From: Amyelois transitella
Taxonomy: Eukaryota > Arthropoda > Insecta > Lepidoptera > Pyralidae
NCBI RefSeq assembly: GCF_032362555.1
Contig: NC_083519.1
Span: 1,319,501 to 1,383,500 of the forward strand
Reading direction: 5' to 3'
Length of the DNA stretch: 64,000 nucleotides
Made by a program: the position numbers and the translations under genes. Shown piece by piece: positions 1-12,741 of this stretch (its first letter is position 1; every line of letters starts with the position of its first letter). A model generated the notes under the pieces. It searched no databases. It was given only the letters and a program-made list of their open reading frames with translations, and was not told the origin of the DNA.

Positions 1-3000
1 TTTCAAGTTCCTTTTCGTCACTCTTTGTATTATTTTTTGAATCTGGGACTACAGCATTAATGGAGCAAGATGTGTCATCGTCACAAGAAGTTCCCCGGGT
101 TTCACTGTTAGGAGGAAGATGTTCTAAAGCGTCATTCGATAATTGTCCTTTAAAAGTTTGACAGGTGTAGTCTTTTGTCAATCGAGATCTATTCGCCGTA
201 ATATTAACGTTTTCGTCCGTTTTCCTTAGTTCTTCTTTTTTATGTTCATCTGTCAAAGACGTCATTTCAAGTTTTTGGCATGTTCTAGAAGAATTATATT
301 TTGGAAATGCGTAACCGATGGTCGAAATTTGCATTGGCACGGGAGAACAGCGCCAGTCCACTTTAGGTCTAGTCAATATCGGGATAGCATTTTGCAGCTC
401 TGTCATTTTATTTGTAAACGAACAGTTTTTCAATTCGAAGTCTTGCGACATAGAGGTTTTCAGCACCACGGAGCCCACATCACCCGACTGCACCACCATC
501 ATATGCTGCATCGACTGTTTGGGAGTTATTGTCAAATTTTTAATGCGCAATCGTTTCTGGAAATTGCCAATCGACATTTGGCGGTATAACGCATTTTCCA
601 ATCTTTGTAATTCTGTAGACGAATTGTGATTTCGTAATTCCTGTTTTATTTTAATATCTACAGCACTTTCTGAGTGTTCGTTGTCATTTCTACCTTCGAA
701 GTCTTCAACAGCTGTATGGATATTGTCTTTGAAGATACTAAGTTCAGAATCGAAGGGCAATAAGCGATCATTTTGTTTTGACAAATCTTCTTCGACGTAC
801 ACCTCATCTGTGTTCTCCAGGCCTTCGGAGAGGGCGCTCAGAGCCGGGGCTGTGGTTTTGATCATTGTGTCGATGATATTGTGAAGCTCGCTGCCTATCG
901 CTGTGGATTCCTCGTTGGATGGACTCGACGTCATTGAAGCTGAAATAAATAATCATTGCAAATTTTCGTGCTGATGAAATTACAAAACTTTAGAAAATTT
1001 TGAACCTATCGCAGTAATAAGATTAATGAACAAGATGTTAAAAATTATGTCCATGAGGACAAGCTGGAGCCTGTATAAATTCCAATTTGAAATATTAAAT
1101 GAAAACTACTTTCGTACAAAAAAAAACGAGTATCTGCCTTCTATATTTTGTCAAAGGATTACAAAACGCTTACCAAGATCAATGTCTTTGGGTAAAAGCG
1201 GCACTCGCGACTTCTTTGGCACCCGCTGCTCGCCCGGGCTCTGCACGCCGGTGCGACCGTAGTGGTTTTTCACGTAAGACTCGACTGCAACCATTTTCTC
1301 TTTGCTGCAGAATTAATAAATGTCTAAATATAATCTCGGAATGCATCATGAAGACGCATTGTAAAAGGCACCTTTCTGTTACATTGTACATGTAACAATT
1401 ATTAATTTGCAAGGCATTGTGACTTGGTCATGGCAGTAAGTCTCTGTCGTAACCGAAATAAGTGATTTTGATTTTGCTAACCATTTTTGTAAGTTACACC
1501 GAAACACCTGCGCTGAAGTCAAAATATTTGAGCCTATCAGCCAATCTGACCGCGCCATTTAAACCCGCGAATTGAACTGTCCGCTATTATGAACGAGACA
1601 GCATGAAACATATTGTTTTTGGATTTTATGTTTTAGGTTCTTGTAATAGGGTTGTTATTTAATTGAGTTATCATTCCGTTTGATTCGACAGTACATTGTG
1701 CTACTCTGCGCAGTCGATGCCGATGCAACTTATAAATGTGGTAGTAGAATAATGTACAAATTGGACCAATCCATCTCTTTTCCATGGATGTCGTAAAAGG
1801 CGACTAAGGGATAGGCTTATAAACTTTGGATTCTTCTTTAAGGCGATGGGGCTAGCACCCTGTAACTATTTGAATCTCAATTCTTTCTTAAAGCCAAATA
1901 GCTGAACGTGGCCTATCAGTCTTTTCAAGAGTGTTGGCTCTGTCTACCCCGCAAGTGATATAGACGTGATTATATGTATGTATTTAATAGTACTATGACT
2001 TAAAAAGTAAAATCTAACTAATGGTGCTTTAGTTACATAGTCTCTGGCATGTCGGCGGTGTACGGTCGCTTGGCTGGGTCGGGAGCGCGCCGCTCGCCGC
2101 GCTTGCTGGCGGGGCTACTGCTCGTCGAGCGCCGCCCGTTACCTCCAACATCTGCTAAAACAAATTTAAGAAAATAATAAAATGTCTATGACAATAAAAA
2201 AATCACTCGTATACCTCTGGCGATGTCAAATCAGATAAACTTTGATTTTAGGATTTCATTTTTGCATTGAATTATAAAAGAAAAAGCAAATTCACCTTTA
2301 CACACCTATAGTGGGTCCCGGGGTCGGTTTGACGGACGCGGTCGAAGCAGCTTCGGAGCCGGCTCGCTTCTGCTTCGTCCGGGCTAGGTACGATGTCTGC
2401 TTCTCAGCGGGCGGCGGCACGGTTGCGGCTAGACGCTGCAGACGGTTCGACATCATGTTCCTACCGTACTTGCTCTGAAATTCCTCCATGTGAGCCTAAG
2501 ATAAAATAAAATAAAGTGTGTTACTCGTGGTATAAAATCTGACAAAACAGGATGTCCACACAGAATCTTATTCTTTTAACCAAATATAAGCCATGTTTAA
2601 AGAGGGGTAGAAATCTTCAAAGTAAACAAACTCTTCTGTATGGAAGCTGTCAGACACGCAACCTGGCAACTGGGCAGTCTTTAAAGGACCCTGAGTTTTG
2701 ATTTAAAATCCAACAGTTAAGAGTGAAGGCAAGGATTTACTTCAATAAGAGAGGATGGAAATAAGAATTTCCCTCCTATATTCCTAGGGTAATAATGAAT
2801 ATAAATTATTCTGAATAATAATTTATATTCATTAATGAATTCTAATAATGAATATAAGGTATTCGTACCTGCACGTACGTTTTCTTCGGCTGCGCCAGTG
2901 TGTTCAGCCTTGAGTTCTTAGAGGGACCGCGCACTGCTTCTCCTCTTGCCTCTTTCGCCTCGTCTATTATCTCCGCCATTTTCTTTTTCGCTGCCCTGTC

Positions 3001-6000
3001 GTAGAGCGGCGGTCGCGGTGGCTCCGCAGGCGCGGGCGGTCTTCTATCTCTGGGATGAACCACATTTCTCGGCGCCACCGAATCAGCTGCTTTTAAATGC
3101 TGGTCCAGTCTTGATCGACCTTTTATAGGACTCGTTCGCATACCGCGGTCACCGCCACCTGCGTTGCTCTCAAACTTCCTAGCCGGTCTCACCGGTCGTT
3201 CTTCACACAATTTATGACGGTTCTTCTGCGCATTATCAAATTCATGCAACAGCTGAGAAATCGCCTTCAAAGGATTATCAGGGATTACTTTCGGCGCGAC
3301 AAAGCAAACCTTCTTATGATCTTTTTTGCGTTTATCTTCAGGTTTCGCCGTCTGGCACTTGGTGCTGATGATGACCTTGGGGACCACCGTCTCCTCTCCA
3401 GTCGATCTGTGGTGCATTTTCGGCATGGCGTCGTACGAAGTAGTCGCATTATGTGTTTTGTTGAAACTGAAATCGCTCGTCTCAGGTGATGTGAGGTGAT
3501 GCTTCAGACTCGTGCCGCTGTCACTGCCTTGGATATCTGAACTCTCGCGGAAAGTCGTGAGATCGGTAGTAATGCCGGTAGGACTGCCCGTTTTTGACAT
3601 ATTTTTTTGCGAGTTGTCAACTTTTCCGATCTTTTTTAGCAAATCGTATAGCTTCTCGATACTTTTCTTACATTCTACAGTAGACACGTCGGAGCAGTGC
3701 TGTTTCTCATTGGAGATTCGTGTGGGACTATTAGAAGGCACTATGTTGTGATTACTTCTCTTCTTTATTATATTTTCTATGACTCCATCTCCATGGCATG
3801 ATATTGATGTAAGTGGTTTATCAATGCTGAAATAAAAATGGATATTATAAAAAGACTTGGACCCACTTCTAGAAACGCAAATATTTTGTAACTCATAAAA
3901 GATACTGAATATACTTTTCTAATGAAAAAAATATTTCCTTACACTATTTATGATTAGGCACATAAAAGGTTTGTAAAAGTAGTCGAAATCAGTATTTTAA
4001 ACTTTATTTATATTCTCGAGTGAATCGACTTTTCATTAATCAGAAACGAAAAGCTTACTTGTCGTTGTCTGCAGGACAAGTAACTTCTGGTGTTTCATTG
4101 GTGTTCATGTCTTTAAAATCGGCTACAGACGGTGCGAACTGTTGAGAAAGAAGTGTCAAATTCGTAGCCAACTCAGCCATCATCCCCGATGAAGTAGACG
4201 CCGACAGCCTGCCGTCCCCCTTCATCAGCATATACATCATTTCCGTCTCCGCATCGTCTAAATAGTAAGTCTTGTTTATATACTTCTTACTCTTTTCGCC
4301 TGCAATGTGCATTTGCGGTTCTGTCTCCTTTGTTTGTTCTTGTGATTGTTCTTCAGACATATCTAAACCTTCATCTTTTCTATTTCTCCGAACTCTAGTC
4401 TTTGGTTTGTTTTCGATAGAAGCAGTTTGACCATAAATAGAGTTGTAAAACGATTTGTTGGTAATTGACAGTTGGGTTACAGAGCTAGAAGCTTGCGGAG
4501 TCAGCGTCCCCCTCGCGTGCCTGTGTTTCATTATCTTGCAGGACTCGCTCATGGCAATTTTCTTCTTCTCCCTCCTGTCTCGAATCTCTAACAGCTTTTT
4601 CCTCTTTTTCTCATCAATCAAATGAGACTTGTTCTCGTAAGGCGACTTTATTCGGATTCTGGTTGGGGATTTTTTAACAGAAACTGAGTATTCCTGTACA
4701 TCTTCTGCAGTCTCTTCAGGCAGAGAGCTTTGTATGTCAAGTTTTTGCATAGATAAAGACAGTGCATCCGGACTAGTTAAGAAGGCAGCTTCCTGATAAT
4801 GATTATAAGTTCCACATCTCGTATTGTATACATCTCCGAGCGGAATACTCGTATCGCTTTTTTCTTGATTGCATTCGACCTCACTGAGAGGATTTTTATT
4901 AGAGGAAACTAATTCTTCATATTCTTTAACTGCGTCGCTGTCTGTGTTTTGGGTACCTGTTTCGTCGGTATCATCGTTCAACTCTATAATTTTTTGATCG
5001 GACAAATTGATAACTTTACTTTCTGTAATGGGGAGCGCTATGATGGAACCTGAAAAGCAAAACTTACCTTAACATAAATCCTTAATACTTTTAACATAAT
5101 CAGCAACAGTTATGATTATTTATTTACACATTCAATGACAACAACTCACCGTGAGTTAGACTGGGCGGTGGCTGCACGATCATGATCGAATTGATATTGC
5201 TCACGACGTGTCCCGACGTCGACCTCTTCAGTTTCAGCACCACGTCTACTCTAGTGTCTCTCGCAGTAGCTTTTTTCTCTTTTTTAGTACAACTGATAAC
5301 CAAATTGTCAGCACACTGTTTACTGAACAATCGATAAGACCCACAAATGAGTTTTGGCACTTCTAAGAAAATCTTTTTCTCTATTATCTTTGAGAGCGAT
5401 CTTATATCCATTTCAGAGTGCACTATGTCGTCCCAGGTAATGGTTCCTCCTGTTTGCTTTCGCTCCACGTGTAAAGGTATACTGGTGGAAGCTGCTAATA
5501 TTTTTTTATTCGAGTCAGCACTGTACTTCTCTTCGGCGACTTCCCTCCACTTTTCTTTCGCTTTCTCCGTTAAATAATCCCCGTTGCTGATTCGCTTAAG
5601 CTGATCGATCGTATGTTTCACATGTCTAATAATGTTTTCCATATTAAAAGTGTAGTTGTCTTCTAAACGCTTGCAACAGATATAATCCAGTAACGAGGCA
5701 GGGAGTATCGAGCCACTCAGATCATTGGAACTGGAGATCAGTTTCAAGCTATCCAATTGTTTTTTGACTGTTCTAGATTTGAATAGAATGTCTGTTCCGA
5801 GGTTTGACATTTTGATTTCTAAATCACCGAATTTGTGGCACAGCGTGTTCTCTAAAGAGGGCGGTTTGTTTAAGAGGTCCAATCTCTCGTTGTTGATGAG
5901 GAATATGTCTGTCGGAGGGAGGTCGTGAGTGCTGATGACGTCATCCGCCTCTGACGTGTCGGAGTCGAAATCGTCCGCCGAGTGGACTACGGTTTCCACC

Positions 6001-6683
6001 CGCTGGTTTGAGCGAGTGGTCGACTTGAGTTCGCTATTACCCGACATCAGCCTAGATCCTAGATCAAAATTTTTGTACAGAAGCACTAGATCGCTTTTTG
6101 TGAGTTGATCATCTGCAAAAAAGTAAAAATAACACAAAAAAATTATTGATTTAATAATCATCGAAGAGTGAAGGCCTTGGACTAAAATTAGGACAGAGAT
6201 TTTTATAATACAAGAAGCTGCCCGCAACTTCGTCCGCGTGGAATCATTCCCGCGGGGACTCCGGGATAAAAAGTATATGTATATGTTATTCTGGATCTTC
6301 AGCTACCTACATACCAAATTATATCGTATTCGGTTCAGTAGTTTTTGCATGAAAGAGTAACAAACATCCATACTGACATCCTGACATACTCGTACTCACA
6401 AACTTTCGCATTTATATTAGTAGGATTTAACCTGTCACTTTATCTGAACCTCAAGTTCATCATTAAAGTGGTCACAAAGTCAAAGTCAACAAGACCTTAA
6501 TGATAGAATTGGGATTCAAATTTATCAGAGTCAAACCAGACAATACTTACTGTCGGCACTAAAGGCATGGTTCTTAGCTATAATTTCAAATAGTTCAGTC
6601 GCAGTTTCATATTCGTGCGAATTATCTTCCCTCGGCCCTCTCCCCTCCCCCGCCCCCTCGTCAGGAACTCGGCTGATCAACAT
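1..6683 (-). CDS. Large uncharacterised serine/charge-rich protein, 5' part (3' end outside window)
   Basis: I do not recognise this protein. Eight exons join in one frame of about 1474 residues and stay open to the left edge: 6551-6683 (start ATG), 5150-6112, 4059-5049, 2869-3826, 2306-2495, 2037-2154, 1174-1304 and 1-939. Borders are GT-AG and phases agree throughout; the donor at 2036 (GTAACT) is weak but gives the only phase-matched join. Most of the product is low-complexity, rich in Ser, Lys, Glu and Asp. More structured stretches are a likely helical region near residues 130-280 (with LLDYICCKRLEDNY), a basic helix with KKRKKLLEIRDRREKKK near residue 510, and a conserved-looking SYVKNHYGRTGV near residue 1125. 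No transmembrane segment or enzyme motif is visible. The composition would suit a scaffold, for example centrosomal or ciliary, but that is only inference. It lies downstream of RALGAPB on the same strand. Confidence 0.75.
1769..1985 (+). repeat. Short interspersed repeat, family A
   Basis: This is a copy of a roughly 215-bp repeat with landmarks CCATCTCTTTCCCATGGATG, GGCGATGGGCTAGCA, CAGCTGAACGTGGCC and TCTACCCCGCAAGGGATATA, ending in (ATGT)n. It sits in an intron of the large uncharacterised gene. About a dozen full or partial copies lie in this window on both strands. It looks like a SINE or a LINE 3' tail; I see no A/B box. Confidence 0.75.
2794..2833. repeat. Perfect 17-bp inverted repeat (AT-rich hairpin)
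   Basis: Arms 2794-2810 and 2817-2833 are exact reverse complements around a 6-nt loop. It lies about 35 nt into the intron from the donor at 2868, so it could fold in the pre-mRNA; function unknown. Confidence 0.7.
6220..6426 (+). repeat. Interspersed repeat, family B (LINE/SINE 3' tail type)
   Basis: Landmarks are ACTTCGTCCGCGTGGAATC, CGGGATAAAAAGTA, CGGTTCAGTAGTTTTTGC and ACTTTCGCATTTATATTAGT. Further copies lie at about 42640, 49808 (minus), 57581, 61748 and at the right edge (63972). It sits in intron 1 of the large uncharacterised gene. The tail is typical of widespread lepidopteran retroelement ends. Confidence 0.75.
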
Positions 6684-8268
6684 ACCATACATAAATTTAA
6701 CCAACCAACCACTTCAATACAAACACACAAACAGAAAGATACAAAATGTAAATATAATGCGTACAAAAACACTAGTGACAAAACGTTTTTATTGGAATTT
6801 TTTTATGTCGTCATTTTTCGAATGGTTCGGAAGGAAATGTGTCAAGTGTCAACGATTTCAAATTTGGAATGGTATTGACTTTTAAGTGAAATAGGTTTGA
6901 TTGTCTTTTAAAAAGTATCGTAACCATATAGGTACGTATACACAGTAGATATTAAGGCAGATAATCAAAAGACGAAGAATTTTTTTTATCTAGAATAATA
7001 GTATGTAGCAAAAAATATACAGCAATAAGTAGCTGCCGCCCGCGGCTCCATCAAGTGTAACATTTAGCCTTTCTGTCGTTTTCTGATGTAAGAGCCATAA
7101 ATGTAACGTTTTTTTGAAATCCGTTCGGCAGTATCATGATCGTACACGCAATTTAATTTTATATCAGTATCAGAAAGATTATTATTCTACGAGAAATAAA
7201 ATTGAAAACATCATTCATTAAAATTTATTTATAACGAATATATTATACTAAATGTACAATTAGCAAATTATATAAATATATTTTAATACATTATTAGGGA
7301 ATGATAACATTTTACGTAAGCACAAACAATCAGTCTTAAAATAATAATCAATAAAATTTTATAAATAATTTGCTTTGTTTTATTTTACTAAAACAAATCC
7401 TTAATACTTCCCTACTATTGATATAAGACATTTCTCATTGTTAGAGTCATAAAAATAATAACATCAAAAACATTCTTCATAAGATTAAAGTGAATCTTGT
7501 TAAAGGTCGAACTAAACCCCCTTTATTGCTAGCAACACCAGAATTTTCAAATAATAAAACCGCAATAAAACCGCTCCTGCCACATATATTTTTGATGTTG
7601 TACATAGTATATCGATACATCACGATAATGGAAATAGCGATAGGACTACCGAAAGTATTAATTCTATTTACGACGAGTTCATGATCTATTTTATTGCATT
7701 ATGTATCATTATGCAGTCATTATTAAATTTTAAGCTACCGATAGTAACCTTTCCTTTCGCTGATTATTTTTATAATATTCGAGGTGAGTATCTCTGCCTA
7801 CCCCTCCGGGAAAGAGGCGTGATTTATGTATGTATGTTATGTATGTGAGAGTATATATTGTTGACAGTCCAAACGAATATTTACTTATTTGGAGGTTTCT
7901 TGAATAACGAAAGAAGAGTTACAGAAGATGCCACTGTCAATAACGAATTCATTCCCCACTTTCAAATCTTCCTCACTGTCCCTCTTACATTGCCCCTGTA
8001 GTAGTTTTTAATATTTTATTGCACAGTTACTTACAAAAATTATTCAAATCTAACTTAGCACTGCGCTTTGGAAGCGTTCGTTAATATAATGATACTTAAG
8101 TTATGTTAACGTCAATAAGCGATAACTTGTATCCCGTTTTGAAAATTAATCTATTTCACTTGAAACAATCTCTTTTAGTCAACCGTCAAACAATAAATAA
8201 ACTAATACATTGAGAAGAAAAATATCCCATTTACTACAACCTAGTAAGATTATAATTAATAATAGTTG
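6684..8268. other. Intergenic DNA between RALGAPB 3' end and the next gene's start
   Basis: No coding exon seen. The stretch is very AT-rich. It holds a minus-strand AATAAA near 8015-8020 that could serve RALGAPB, a fragment of repeat family C (about 7790-7850, minus) and a family D copy. The promoter of the downstream minus-strand gene should lie just above 6683, but I recognise no core element. Confidence 0.5.
8055..8165 (+). repeat. Interspersed repeat, family D
   Basis: Shares CGCTTTGGAAGCG, ACGTCAATAAGCGATA and TTGTATCC-TTTTGAAAATAA with copies near 14515-14665, 24998-25070 and 45135-45250 and, reversed, 60965-61110. It lies in the presumed 3' flank of RALGAPB. Confidence 0.7.
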
Positions 8269-8765
8269 TTAGACAGGCGTTCGGAAGAGAGACTCCAAGA
8301 GTTCAGGTTCGCTGAGGTCTCGCCTGAAGTTCTGCGCCAACTCCTGGATGAGGTGGCGCCGGCGCACGTGCGGGGGCTGGTATCTGTTGTGAGAAAAAAT
8401 AAATTTAATTATTTTTGTAGTTCTGAGATTAACATAACATTCTCTGTTGAACCCAATGGCAGACTGTTAAATAATTTCATTAACATAAAGTCGGCCTATT
8501 GTAATTTACAAATTGTAAATGTGTCAACAAAGAATAAATAACATGAAAATTACATCTTCTGCCCTGAGGCTTAGGCTTTACATATTTCCAATTGTCACAA
8601 CCCCCATATACTTTTTTCGCTACATACCTATTTTTATGCAAGATCGTCTTTTTTGTATGTTTCTCGCAGGTTTCTCGGGTTTGAGTCACTTAATAGCATT
8701 GACGCTGTATATAAAAAAAGTCAGCTTTTTTCTTAAAATCCATACGACTCACAGGCCAGTATATA

Positions 8766-8838
<73 letters not shown>

Positions 8839-11800
8839 TCCCTCCTCGCAGCATCAATGGCCGTTTTTATCGGACAGTCAGGCAGCAGTGCGGGTACTAT
8901 CAACGCGTAATCTGCCCACTAGTTGATACCAGACCATCGTCCATATTTTCTATTTCAGCTAGACAAGCATGACACGCGCGACGACGTCTTAGTCGCACTA
9001 TAAACTATCGCTGTTTCAGTCTTTAAAAAAGGGAGATGTTAGGAGTACCCGTAATCGTCGAATATGCATGAAAAGAGCAATGAGTGTGGAGGAAGCGTGA
9101 GAGACTCTGTACGTCAACGGGAGACAGGCGTGGTGCATGTGGTTCACTCACAGGTCGGTATTGAGCGTGTCGCGGCGGGCCGCGTCGATGGCGGCGCGGA
9201 TGAGGCAGCCGGGCAGCAGCGCGGGCGCCAGCAGCGCGTCGTCGGGCAGCGCGCCGCGCCGCACGCGCCCGCCCGCGGCGCTGACGCGCGCGCGCACCAG
9301 GCCGGCCGCGCTGGCGCTGAGGCACACCACCAGCACCTCCTCGCGGCGCCACGGCACGCCCGTGTCGCAGTGCCGCAGGAGCTCGTCTGGCGGGGCGGCC
9401 GATTCAAATTATTTTTAAATAAAGAAACTAATTTAATATAGCGTCATGTATTCGCAGTGACAGATAGTGGGGTTAGCAAAAGTGCTTGTGTAAATTAATC
9501 TATTCCGCAAGTCTTTCTAATGATGAACTGAAAGAATAAATTGTGGAAGAAAAAATCCACTTTTTTAGAATTTACGGTCTTACTTTTGAATCCACGACGT
9601 CGCGTTGATACGCAAGGTCATTGACTCAACCAACGCACATATTTTTTATTGCTTGCCCTCTTGAATAAAAAAAAGGCTTTTATATGAAGCAAATAGTTTT
9701 TACAAACAATGACTTGAGCTATATGTAGGTCAAATATTTAAAAAAGGTAAATTTTACTTACCAATAGGCATATTGAGATGATCCTCGATGTCTTCAAGCC
9801 ATATGACGAGGATTTTCGTAGTGAAATCTCTGTTCCGTCGTCCGCTACCTACAGCAGAAACATTAACTACGTAAACATAGAATTCAGAACAATGGGTTTG
9901 TTATGTGAGAAAGCACCTGTTATATTTTTATTTATATATAATTTTATGATTTAACTTTAAATGTACTCTAACGAAATGAGAAAATTATTTCTTAATTTAA
10001 CTTTCATAGTAAAAAATCTTTTTAAAATTAGAATAAATCAATTGTTACCAGTGAGCCCCTGCGGCTGCTTGTCCAGCTCCAAGGAGAGCGCCCGCGCGCT
10101 GGCGGGCGCGACCCGCGCGCGCTCGCTGCGCTCGCTCTCGGACACGCTGCGCTCGGCCGGGCTGGAGCTCGACACGTCCCAGCACGAGCCGGACTTGTCT
10201 GAGGACCGGCTGGAAATACATTATTAAACTAAAATTTGGAATTTGGTGGGGAAATACTGCTAGCATATTGGGCGCATTGTCCCGATGTGACGCTTTTAAA
10301 TTTTTAATTGTATTTTTTGGTTTTATCAATAAATTCGTATTGCTTTTAAAAAAAAGCAAAGCATGATAATAATGTAGCGGGAGCGATGATTCGGCTCGAC
10401 CGCCACCAAAGGGAAGATCTTCCGCCAGGCTAGGTGTGATGCCTGGGGAACCGCGCGACAGACGATGTTGCCTCGAAGGATTTAGACTCTTCGCTGCTAT
10501 TGGCTGAGCGCGTCATTTCTTCGCTATTATTGACAGTTGTTGTTTGATTGGCTGTTGTGTTGTGTGGCGTAGAGATGTCGCCACAATAGTTACTTTGACA
10601 CCAGTAAATACCTGGTGGACACGCAGCCGCCGTCGACGTCCGACCGGACGGAGTCGTTCCGGTCGTCGTCCGACAGCGACGGCACTACGAACGCGATCTC
10701 GTTGCTGGAGTCCGACCAGTACAGGATCTGCAGGCAAACAGATCATTTATTTATTTATGTACACAAAATTATGTAAAGGAGAATTTAATACAGTAATTCT
10801 AGTACAAAGGTGTTACTTAGAAATTTCTTCCAGTTTTTAATTTTTTCTCAAAATTTCTCAATATCAAAAATAATAGTAATTTTAATTCATTGATTTCTTT
10901 TTCATTGGTGCCATGTGGTTCCCAACACTTTAGAATAGGACCGGTCTATATATTTCCCATTGATGCCATTAAAGGAGACTAAGGGACAGCCTAATAAACT
11001 TGGGGCTTTTCTTTTACGACATGGGCTAGCAAACTGTCACTATTTGCATCTCAATTTCATCATTGAGTCACACAGCTGAACGTAGCCTTTCGGTCTTTTC
11101 AAGACTGTTTGCTCTATCTACAACGTAAGGAATATAGACATGGCTATACGTATGTAAAAACGAAATTATATTATTCATAAAGGTCTACTCTATCGGCGTA
11201 CCAAATCTCATCGAAATTAGGTCCCATCAACACCTTCAAACTAGGTGAAAAACACACAAAATATTATTTAAAAAAAATAGTTTTTGAGTTTTTGACTTGT
11301 TACAAACATACAAACTGACCTGTTCCTTAGCATCGTAGACGGCGGGCGCGGGCGGCGCGGGGTGCGGGCGGGCGGCGGCGGGCGCGGCGTCGTAGCTGCC
11401 CGCCGCGCGCCCCGCCCAGCCGCCGTGCCCGCGCACGCGCACCGCTCGCCCTAGTCTGCGGACCGGGTACGGGGTTTTCAAAAAAAGAAACGACGAACTC
11501 GTCAATAAAGGCGGTTCGAGACGGTCAAAGTAAAATTATAATCATAATCATTTATACCTTGAATATGGTTACAATGTAGGTCTTAGTATTTAGGTACAGT
11601 TTCTGTGAACACATATTCTACCTCTTAAGGCGTCGAATTATATATACTTGGACATAGTAGCTTTGTACTTGGATGATTGATTAATATCTGCTACGCTGTA
11701 TCTAATTGTATTAAGGTGCGTACATATTATGTAACAATGTTGTATAACTTTCTCGTTTAACACGTCCACATTATCTCATATTTGTTTCACAACTTTGCAA

Positions 11801-12741
11801 CATATAACAATACCGTATACGTATACATTAGAATTACAATGATATATAACATTTGAAAGTAACAATAATAACCCTTTAAATAACACTAGTATTTAGGATG
11901 TCAGGTATGTTATATAATCTGTACGCACCGTAATAATCAAATTTTCAAAAATGGAATTCAACGCAACATTAACAATTCGTCATGTTATTATATAAATATA
12001 ATCATTAACATAGATCAAGAAACTCTTCGAAATAATTTTTTTCTTCAAAATAAATCAATCCACAAAATTACTAATATAAAAACAAAAAAAACCGTTCCTT
12101 ATTCAAAAACAATTTAATATTTCATAAATGGAACTCACCCTCGTAACAATCTAATAAAACCCGGCGCGCAAGTACTGCAGCTCTTCACGTTGGCCAGTAT
12201 GTCATTCGCGTTGGTCTGTCCCGCGTTTGCGCAGAACAAGTGTATGGTTAGCGGTCTTTTAGGGCCGCACGAGTCGATGCGACGCAACGCCGCCGCGAAT
12301 CCCGGCGCTGAATCGTCGAGAGCCGTGAGGCGGGGGAGTTGGCCCTGAAATGGTGATGGTTTATGAAAATAACTTAAATATCACTGATAACTGATAACAT
12401 AATATATGACAGTCATAGTCAAATAAACTTGACCCCCAATCCGAATCAATATATGCACTAAAAGAAGAATTATATATTCCCCAGACAAGGATATAATTAT
12501 TACAATAAGAGAGTTTTTATAACAAAAAATAACTGAAATAGCTTGATTCCCACCATGGAAAGATGCATGAAAAATTTAAAATGTGTTTCTGTAATTCTTG
12601 TATTTGTATAGCGTGTCTGTGTATGAGTGTTTGACTTACCTTTTTCTCTCCGCCGATGTTCAGATAACCGAAATGCGAAAGGAACAGCCGCGCCGTCTGG
12701 AATTCCGTCACCGGCTCCGGGGGCACGTACTCCTCTGGTGT
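8269..12741 (-). CDS. RALGAPB: RALGAPB exons 21-28, C-terminal Rap/Ran-GAP-like fold
   Basis: Encodes about residues 1012-1396. EFQTARLFLSHFGYLN (exon 21), the 'Q-TNANDILANVKS' block (exon 22), LYWSDSSNEIAFVVPSLSDD (exon 24), KILVIWLEDIEDH (exon 26) and the basic C-terminal YQPPHVRRRHL (exon 28) correspond to the GAP-homology end of the family, which in the beta subunit is structural. Exon 27 encodes a stretch ending in an RRDTLNTDL helix, matching the vertebrate invariant basic helix region. Exons 23, 25 and 27 are unusually GC-rich. The stop is TAA at 8269-8271. Confidence 0.92.

Noticed and set aside
8519..8926. 135-residue frame with a long Ile-Tyr run
   Set aside because: The run is a translation of the TA microsatellite.
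9023..9441. Several overlapping arginine/alanine-rich frames on both strands
   Set aside because: Shadows of the GC-rich RALGAPB exon 27 in other frames.
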